NCBI GenBank assembly: GCA_016795255.1
Contig: JAEUIB010000695.1
Span: 1-9,026, forward strand
Direction: 5' to 3'
DNA length: 9,026 nt
From: Planctomycetota bacterium
Lineage (GTDB): Bacteria; Planctomycetota; B15-G4; JADJEK01
Of the stretch, positions 6,916-9,026 are shown piece by piece. How positions within the stretch are numbered: the stretch's first letter is position 1; the number at the start of each line of letters is the position of its first letter. The position numbers and the translations under genes are program-made. The notes beneath the pieces are model-generated. The model made no database searches. It worked only from the letters and a program-made list of their open reading frames with translations, and was not told the DNA's origin.

Positions 6916-7362
6916 GTGAACGCCGTGAACGACTCCTTTGCGACCCAGGGCATCCAGCGTCCGAATACGGCCGTCCATCGCGATACCGCGAACGCGCGCC
7001 AGGCGCCGCCGCGGCTGTCGCCGAACCAGGCGACCGATCCCAAGCAGCAGGCCGATCCGCGCTCGCAGGTCACCGTCGCCGTCGACCGTGACGACCGGGC
7101 CGCGGAACGCGCCGCGATCCGATCCGCCCGCGACGGTCCCGACGCGCAGGCGATCTCCGAGCGGCGCAAGGAACGCGCCGAGCGTCTGCGCGAACGACGC
7201 CGGCGCGAACGCGCGGACCGTGAACGCCTCGACGAGGCGCGCACGCAGGTACGCGAGTACGAAGCGTCGGTCCACGAACTCCGACGTCGTGCCGCCGAGG
7301 TCTACGGCAGCGCGGGCAATCTTCCGGGTGGCGAGCAACGACTCGTCGACCGGATCATCTGA
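6916..7362 (+). CDS. Small highly charged, probably coiled-coil protein, unknown function
   Basis: 148 residues, divergent from the kinase gene. Residues 1-50 are rich in P, Q, N and D and probably disordered. Residues about 58-127 are dense in R, E, A and D with a long ERRKERAERLRERRRRER-like run, predicted as a helix or coiled coil. A short tail (NLPGGEQRLVDRII) ends it. There is no signal peptide, membrane segment or cysteine. I recognise no family. Third codon positions are almost all G/C, which supports this frame over the antisense open frames. GTG 6916 has a GGGTGG (6904-6909) 6 nt upstream; GTG 6925 is the alternative. It shares the 276-bp upstream region with the kinase operon, so it may be a target or partner of that system, as the small gene zraP is beside zraSR, but it shows no sequence or export likeness to ZraP. 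Confidence 0.65.
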   Translation: MNAVNDSFATQGIQRPNTAVHRDTANARQAPPRLSPNQATDPKQQADPRSQVTVAVDRDDRAAERAAIRSARDGPDAQAISERRKERAERLRERRRRERADRERLDEARTQVREYEASVHELRRRAAEVYGSAGNLPGGEQRLVDRII

Positions 7363-7452
7363 CCGCGGAGTCGACTCGGTCCGCACGACGCAACGACGCC
7401 ACGCGTCCAGCGCGCTCGAGAACGGGGCGCGCATTCGGGCGTGACGCGCCGA
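7363..7452. other. Convergent intergenic gap with two small hairpins
   Basis: This 90-bp gap separates the + strand small gene from the - strand DUF2878 gene. GCGGA (7365-7369) pairs with TCCGC (7380-7384) around the palindrome GAGTCGACTC. GCGCGC (7410-7415) pairs with GCGCGC (7427-7432). Neither is followed by a T-run on either strand. They may help end transcription, but no clear intrinsic terminator is present. Confidence 0.25.
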
Positions 7453-7986
7453 TCAACTCGCCGATCCGCCCGCGCCGCGAGTGCGCAGGTGGCGAGCGAG
7501 ACGGGACAGTCCGAACGTGGCGAGGCCGAACACGACCGCGCCCATCGCGAGTCCGGTGCCTCGCGGTTCGACGAACCGCAGTGCGTCCAACCGCTCGCCC
7601 GCGAGGTAGCTGAGCGGTCCTCCGACCAGACCGAGCGCGATCGCGAAGAGCGGGCGCGCCTGCAGCCATTGCATCGAGTGCATCTGCGTCGCGGCGAACC
7701 ACGCCCACAGCACGAGGATCCACGCCGGCGCGAATCGTCCGGCGAGCGGCGCGACGTACTCGATGCGCCCGAGCGCGATCAAGCTCGAATCGGCGATCGC
7801 GCCGAACGCGACCGCGACGCCGACGAGCACGAGGTCGGCGCGTCGGTCCGCGGTCCACCACGCGAAGTGCGCCGCGAGCGCCACGACGGCGACGCCGCAA
7901 CCGAGCCCGACGCGCCCCGACGCCGCGCCGAGGACGCACGCAAACCACGCCAATTGGAACAACGCGAAGTTGACGAAGCCGCGCAC
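7453..7986 (-). CDS. DUF2878 family inner-membrane protein
   Basis: A 177-residue, largely hydrophobic protein with about five or six membrane segments. Family-like landmarks: NFALFQLAWFACVLGAA (6-22), H40 in the second helix, ADSSL (65-69), PAWILVLWAWFA-TQMHSMQWL (87-108) and GGPLSYLAGERLDAL (122-136). These match the DUF2878 pattern, a family of unknown biochemical function often encoded directly after cyclopropane synthase in proteobacterial clusters with an amine oxidase, DUF1365 and DUF3833. The start is uncertain. GTG 7986 leaves the usual short N-terminus before the first helix; GTG 8010 adds 8 residues; the frame stays open to a TTG at 8085, but those residues are R/G-rich and unlike the family. 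The upstream synthase frame runs through this gene's 5' end. Confidence 0.82.
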   Translation of the reverse strand: MRGFVNFALFQLAWFACVLGAASGRVGLGCGVAVVALAAHFAWWTADRRADLVLVGVAVAFGAIADSSLIALGRIEYVAPLAGRFAPAWILVLWAWFAATQMHSMQWLQARPLFAIALGLVGGPLSYLAGERLDALRFVEPRGTGLAMGAVVFGLATFGLSRLARHLRTRGAGGSAS

Positions 7987-9026
7987 GTGGATCCGGTCGA
8001 GCGCCGGCACGCGCCCGCCGGCACCGCTTCCGCGACAGCCGCCACGCGCGGTTGCGCGAGCGACAGGATCGGCGCGCGCGAGCAACGCGGGCGCGTGAAG
8101 ACGAGCTGGGCCAAGCCGAGCACGCGCTCGGCGAACCCGCCTTCGCAGTACTTGAAGTAGAACTCGAACTGACGCAGCAACGCCGCGTCGTAGCCGAGCC
8201 GCAGGATGCGATCACGCCGCGCGTGCATGCGGTCGTTCCACGCGGCGAGCGTCGTCGCGTAGTGCGGGCCGAAATCCTCGAGGTGGAACAAGCGCAGATC
8301 CGACGCCTTCGTGGCCGCGGCCGACAGCGCGGTCACCGACGGGATGCAACTGCCCGGGAAGATGTAGCGCTGGATGAAATCGACCGACCGGCGCGCGCGC
8401 TCGTACTCCTGGTCCTGGATCGTGATCGCTTGGATCGCGGCGATGCCGTCGTCCGTGAGTCGTTCCGACATGGTGCGGAAGAAGTCGGGATAGAACCGCG
8501 CTCCGACCGCTTCGATCATCTCGACCGACACCAACCGGTCGAAGCGCCCGCGCAGATCGCGATAGTCCTCGAGCAACAGCGTGATCCGCGACTCGAGTCC
8601 CTCCCGCGCGATGCGCTCGCGCGCCACCTCGAACTGCGACGGCGAGATCGTCGTCGTCGTGACTTTGCAGCCGTAGTGCTTGGCCGCGTGGATCGCGAAC
8701 GCGCCCCAGCCCGTCCCGATCTCGAGCAGGTGATGGTCGCGGTGCAACGCGAGCTTGCGGCACAGGCGGTCGATCTTCGCGCGCTGGGCCTGTTCGAGCG
8801 TCTCGTCGCCGCGTTCGAACAAGCCGCACGAGTACGTCAGCGACGGATCGAGGAACTCGGCGAAGAAGTCGTTGCCGAGGTCGTAGTGCGCGACGATGTT
8901 GCGGCGCGCGCCGGCGCGCGTGTTCTCGTTGCGCGCGTGGAGGAACCGCAGGATCGGCAACGACAGCCGCGCGAGCCCGCGCTCGAGGCCGTTCAGGACG
9001 TCGCGATTGCGGACGAAGATGCGCAC
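7779..9026 (-). CDS. cfa: Cyclopropane-fatty-acyl-phospholipid synthase, 5' end outside window; stop missing at expected place
   Basis: SAM-dependent methylase that adds a methylene bridge to unsaturated acyl chains of membrane lipids. Visible residues (window numbering): NIVAHYDLGNDFF (43-55), YSCGLF with C67, SAM motif LLEIGTGWGAF (100-110), SVEMIEAVG (167-175), RYIFPG..IPS (220-230), FGPHYATTLAAW with Y256, and YCEGGFAER with C294, matching the catalytic Cys/Glu/Tyr/Cys set known in E. coli Cfa. The family normally ends soon after the LAQLVFTRP segment (305-313). Here the frame continues about 100 residues to a TGA at 7779-7781. Third-position bias stays coding-like to about 8000 and then decays into a Ser/Arg-rich shadow of DUF2878. 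The functional end is therefore probably near 8000. The N-terminal domain lies beyond 9026. Confidence 0.9.
   Translation of the reverse strand: MRIFVRNRDVLNGLERGLARLSLPILRFLHARNENTRAGARRNIVAHYDLGNDFFAEFLDPSLTYSCGLFERGDETLEQAQRAKIDRLCRKLALHRDHHLLEIGTGWGAFAIHAAKHYGCKVTTTTISPSQFEVARERIAREGLESRITLLLEDYRDLRGRFDRLVSVEMIEAVGARFYPDFFRTMSERLTDDGIAAIQAITIQDQEYERARRSVDFIQRYIFPGSCIPSVTALSAAATKASDLRLFHLEDFGPHYATTLAAWNDRMHARRDRILRLGYDAALLRQFEFYFKYCEGGFAERVLGLAQLVFTRPRCSRAPILSLAQPRVAAVAEAVPAGACRRSTGSTCAASSTSRCSNWRGLRASSARRRGASGSVAASPSWRSRRTSRGGPRTDAPTSCSSASRSRSARSPIRA

Noticed and set aside
6910..7434. Minus-strand frame opposite the small charged gene
   Set aside because: Codons are in antisense register with the plus-strand gene, whose third positions are strongly G/C. 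The minus frame has weaker bias and no visible domain, so it is treated as a shadow, though the plus gene itself has no family support.
7987..8085. TTG 8085 as start of the DUF2878 gene
   Set aside because: The extra 33 residues are R/G/A-rich, have lower third-position GC than the synthase frame over the same bases, and precede the normal family N-terminus.

Overview
The window is very GC-rich (around 70% by eye), with codon third positions almost always G or C and many GTG starts. It comes from a Gram-negative-type bacterium: there is a sigma-54 regulator with its membrane sensor kinase, a cyclopropane-fatty-acid synthase next to a DUF2878 gene, and a Fur-controlled feo operon. The style fits Planctomycetota or Myxococcota/Deltaproteobacteria-like lineages. 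This is an impression from codon style and FeoB subtype, not a proven assignment.

Layout. (1) 1-123 (+) is the 3' end of an unidentified gene. (2) 185-784 (+) is a small membrane protein of the nickel/cobalt transporter / UreH-like type. (3) 874-3386 (+) is a compact ferrous-iron module: a sigma-70-like promoter, a 15-bp Fur-box-like palindrome just after the predicted transcription start, then feoA and feoB overlapping by 4 bp. (4) 3440-6639 (-) is a two-component operon facing feoB tail to tail: a membrane histidine kinase followed by an NtrC/ZraR-type response regulator, overlapping by 3 bp. Its upstream region holds a near-perfect sigma-54 (-24/-12) promoter and a perfect 7-1-7 palindrome, so the operon probably activates itself. 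(5) 6916-7362 (+) is a divergent gene for a small, highly charged, probably coiled-coil protein of unknown function. (6) 7453-9026 (-) holds a cyclopropane-fatty-acyl-phospholipid synthase (5' end outside the window) and a DUF2878 membrane protein. The synthase frame has no stop where the protein should end and runs about 208 bp into the DUF2878 gene.

Functionally the left half is metal uptake (Fe2+ and probably Ni2+/Co2+). The middle is an envelope-sensing signalling system wired to sigma-54. The right half is membrane-lipid modification. I see no RNA gene, CRISPR array, insertion sequence or transposase. The most useful non-coding observations are the sigma-54 promoter with its palindromes upstream of the kinase, and the Fur box on feoA.
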